From NCBI GenBank assembly GCA_018820005.1, contig JAHJOS010000043.1, forward strand, positions 1 to 8,219: a stretch of DNA of 8,219 bases. Reading direction: 5' to 3'. Position numbers and translations under genes: made by a program. Origin of the DNA: Alphaproteobacteria bacterium. Lineage in GTDB: Bacteria > Pseudomonadota > Alphaproteobacteria > Rhizobiales > Devosiaceae. The notes below the pieces were generated by a model that was not told where the DNA came from, did not search any database, and saw nothing but the letters and a program-made list of their open reading frames with translations. This document shows positions 6,611-8,219 of the stretch, one piece after another; the first letter of the stretch is position 1, and each line of letters opens with the position of its first letter.

Positions 6611-7677
6611 CCCGGATCGACTGGCTTGTCCTCAAAAGGCTCGGCAGCAGGGTCGGCGTAACGGTGTTCATCTTCTACGGCATCATCATGCTGGCGGAGT
6701 CGCTGGATACCTGGCGGTTCAACTTTGTTGCCGACAACTATGGATTGCCTATGGCGACCCTGATGGTCGCCATGAGTGCCGTGCGCTGGACGATAAAGAC
6801 CCTTCCTGTTACGGTGTTGATGGGCGCCATCCTCGGATTCCTCGATCTCAAGGCACGTCACGAACTGACTGTGATCCAATCGAGCGGCATTTCCATCTGG
6901 CGTGTCGTGCGGGCGCCCACCATTGCGCTGGCGCTGATTAGCCTGGCGGTCGCTCTGGGCGGCGAAACAATCAGCACGACGATCAATCGCGGGCTTTACC
7001 CCACGCCCCCCGGCCAGGCGAGCATGCAAACGCCATCAGGCGAAATCTGGCTGGAGCAGCGCAGCGGGGATGTGCACTACGTGATGATGGCGACCGGCAT
7101 GCAGCCGGGCGGCACTGTGTTGGGGAACGTGACGGTGTTTCGCCTGGACGCAAGCGACGAAGATCGTATCGAGGCGCCCGAAGCTCAACTGCAATATGGA
7201 GAATGGATCTTTCCCAATGCGGTGATCCGCACCGCAGATGCCCCTGCGCGTTCAATTCCGAATTACAATTTGCCGACGACGTCGAGCGCTGGCGAAATCG
7301 GCCTCAAGATGGCGTCGACGGAGGACATGACATTCTTCGAACTTGCAGGGCTGCTCAGTACCGGGGTGTCGGACCCATCCATTCGGAGCGCTGCAACCAT
7401 GCGGATGATCAAACTTCTGGCCTTGCCGCTGGTGCTGACAGGCTCGCTGTTCATTGCCTTTGCGTTTACTGCGGGTTATCGAAGGTCGTCTAATTATGGT
7501 CCGGCGGTTCTGTATGGGATTGTGCTGGGCTTTGTCGTGTTCGTGATTACCGAGATGGCCGACCGTGCAGGATCGACTGGCGTACTCGACCCCACGTTTG
7601 CGGCTGTTGGACCGGCGCTGGTGGCCATCGTGATCGGCCTGACAGTGCTGCTATACAAGGAAGACGGGCGCGCGTGA
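6607..7677 (+). CDS. lptG: LPS export ABC transporter permease LptG
   Basis: A 356-residue partner of LptF, the same length as it. Membrane segments lie at about 13-32, 48-79, 101-118 and, after the periplasmic domain (about 130-255), at 268-288, 298-316 and 331-350. KARHELTVIQSSGISIWRV (82-100) is the LptG-type coupling-helix segment facing LptB, and the C-terminus with FTAGYRRSSNYGP (287-299), ITEMADRAG (314-322) and LLYKEDGR is typical of alphaproteobacterial LptG. I chose the ATG at 6607, which overlaps the lptF stop and has GGAGG at 6592-6596 ten bases upstream; an upstream TTG at 6574 in the same frame is unlikely. The stop overlaps the lptD GTG start (GTGA), so the three genes appear translationally coupled. 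Confidence 0.95.
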   Translation: MTRIDWLVLKRLGSRVGVTVFIFYGIIMLAESLDTWRFNFVADNYGLPMATLMVAMSAVRWTIKTLPVTVLMGAILGFLDLKARHELTVIQSSGISIWRVVRAPTIALALISLAVALGGETISTTINRGLYPTPPGQASMQTPSGEIWLEQRSGDVHYVMMATGMQPGGTVLGNVTVFRLDASDEDRIEAPEAQLQYGEWIFPNAVIRTADAPARSIPNYNLPTTSSAGEIGLKMASTEDMTFFELAGLLSTGVSDPSIRSAATMRMIKLLALPLVLTGSLFIAFAFTAGYRRSSNYGPAVLYGIVLGFVVFVITEMADRAGSTGVLDPTFAAVGPALVAIVIGLTVLLYKEDGRA

Positions 7678-8219
7678 GTAAACCTGGTGCCAGCGACTGG
7701 CTGAGAGTAGTAGCCCGACTGGCATCAGCCAGTGCGGTTGCTTTGCTCATGTCGGCTTCCGGCGTGTCGACGGCCGCGGCGCAGGGGCTTATCCCCAGCG
7801 ATTTTTTCAACGCGCCAATCGATCCAAGTTCACCAGCCGAAATTGAGGCAGACACGCTCAGTTTCGACAACGCAACAAATACGATAACGGCGTCCGGCGA
7901 CGTGGTTCTCAAACGCGGCGGCTATACGCTGACCGGTCAAAATCTTGTCTACAACCGAACCAGCAGTGACGCTCATTTCGCAGGCATGGTCACGATCAAG
8001 GACCCGTCGGGCAACCTCACGGAGACGTCGGACCTCAAGCTCACCGGTGGCATGAAGCAGGCCTTTTTGGAGGCAATGACCATCACGACCTACGATGGCG
8101 CCCGCATCACCGCCGACAGTACCGACTATGACGCGGCGTTGCAGACCCTTTTGAACAACGCGTCATATGCGCCTTGCGGAGAGTGCATCGACGCCAAGGG
8201 ACGGCGCATTGGCTGGTCG
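7674..8219 (+). CDS. lptD: LPS-assembly protein LptD, N-terminal part (partial)
   Basis: The first 182 codons of a gene that runs off the right edge, with no stop or frameshift. LptD, together with the lipoprotein LptE, places LPS in the outer leaflet of the outer membrane. A signal peptide spans about 9-36 (likely cleavage after AAA, before QGL). The periplasmic OstA/LptA-like jellyroll begins near 55: EIEADTLSFDNATNTITASG (56-75), with repeats of this type at GYTLTGQNLVYNRTS (83-97) and ARITADSTDYD (143-153). The stretch YAPCGECIDAKGR (165-177) has a CxxC (C168, C171), as I recall being typical of alphaproteobacterial LptD after the jellyroll. The beta-barrel lies outside the window. The start is GTG at 7674, overlapping the lptG stop; the overlap, frame and signal peptide together fix it. 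Confidence 0.93.
   Translation, partial: MSKPGASDWLRVVARLASASAVALLMSASGVSTAAAQGLIPSDFFNAPIDPSSPAEIEADTLSFDNATNTITASGDVVLKRGGYTLTGQNLVYNRTSSDAHFAGMVTIKDPSGNLTETSDLKLTGGMKQAFLEAMTITTYDGARITADSTDYDAALQTLLNNASYAPCGECIDAKGRRIGWS

Noticed and set aside
1..8219. tRNA or rRNA genes, CRISPR arrays, insertion sequences, attachment sites
   Set aside because: Gene density is near complete, with only short spacers. I saw no direct-repeat arrays, transposase motifs, tRNA-like cloverleaf or rRNA sequence.

Overview
The window (GC-rich, no mobile element, no RNA gene) looks like chromosomal core DNA of an alphaproteobacterium, most likely a Hyphomicrobiales member. The support is the lptF-lptG-lptD order with a CxxC motif in LptD, the divergent pepA-holC pair, and gene-dense DNA with ATGA/GTGA overlaps. 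A Devosia-like genus is my guess from overall impression only; nothing here was searched.

Left part (1-2782, all + strand). The 3' end of an ABC-F ATPase gene overlaps a small Cupin_5 (DUF985) gene by 4 bases. After a 76-base gap with a candidate promoter come two tandem, related genes for exported DUF4344-type putative zinc metallopeptidases (939-1799 and 1838-2782). Both keep a signal peptide, an HExxH motif followed by EEDAAD, and four matching cysteines. Their C-terminal tails differ strongly, one basic and one acidic. This pair is the least characterised and most interesting content of the window.

Middle (2786-5337, all - strand). A probable operon read leftwards: pepA (M17 leucyl aminopeptidase), holC (DNA polymerase III chi subunit) and a YitT-family membrane protein. 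It converges on the second metallopeptidase gene with only 3 bases between stop codons. The yitT-like start is best placed at 3403, where it forms an ATGA overlap with the holC stop.

Right part (5540-8219, + strand). lptF, lptG and the first 182 codons of lptD, overlapping by 4 bases each (ATGA and GTGA), so probably translationally coupled. LptF and LptG form the membrane part of the LPS-exporting ABC transporter, and LptD is the outer-membrane LPS translocon. The divergent arrangement lptFG // pepA-holC is the same as in Escherichia coli, where valS follows holC; here the yitT-like gene takes that place.

The 202-base divergent spacer (5338-5539) is the only sizeable non-coding stretch and should hold the promoters of both core operons. 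No gap longer than 300 bases exists.
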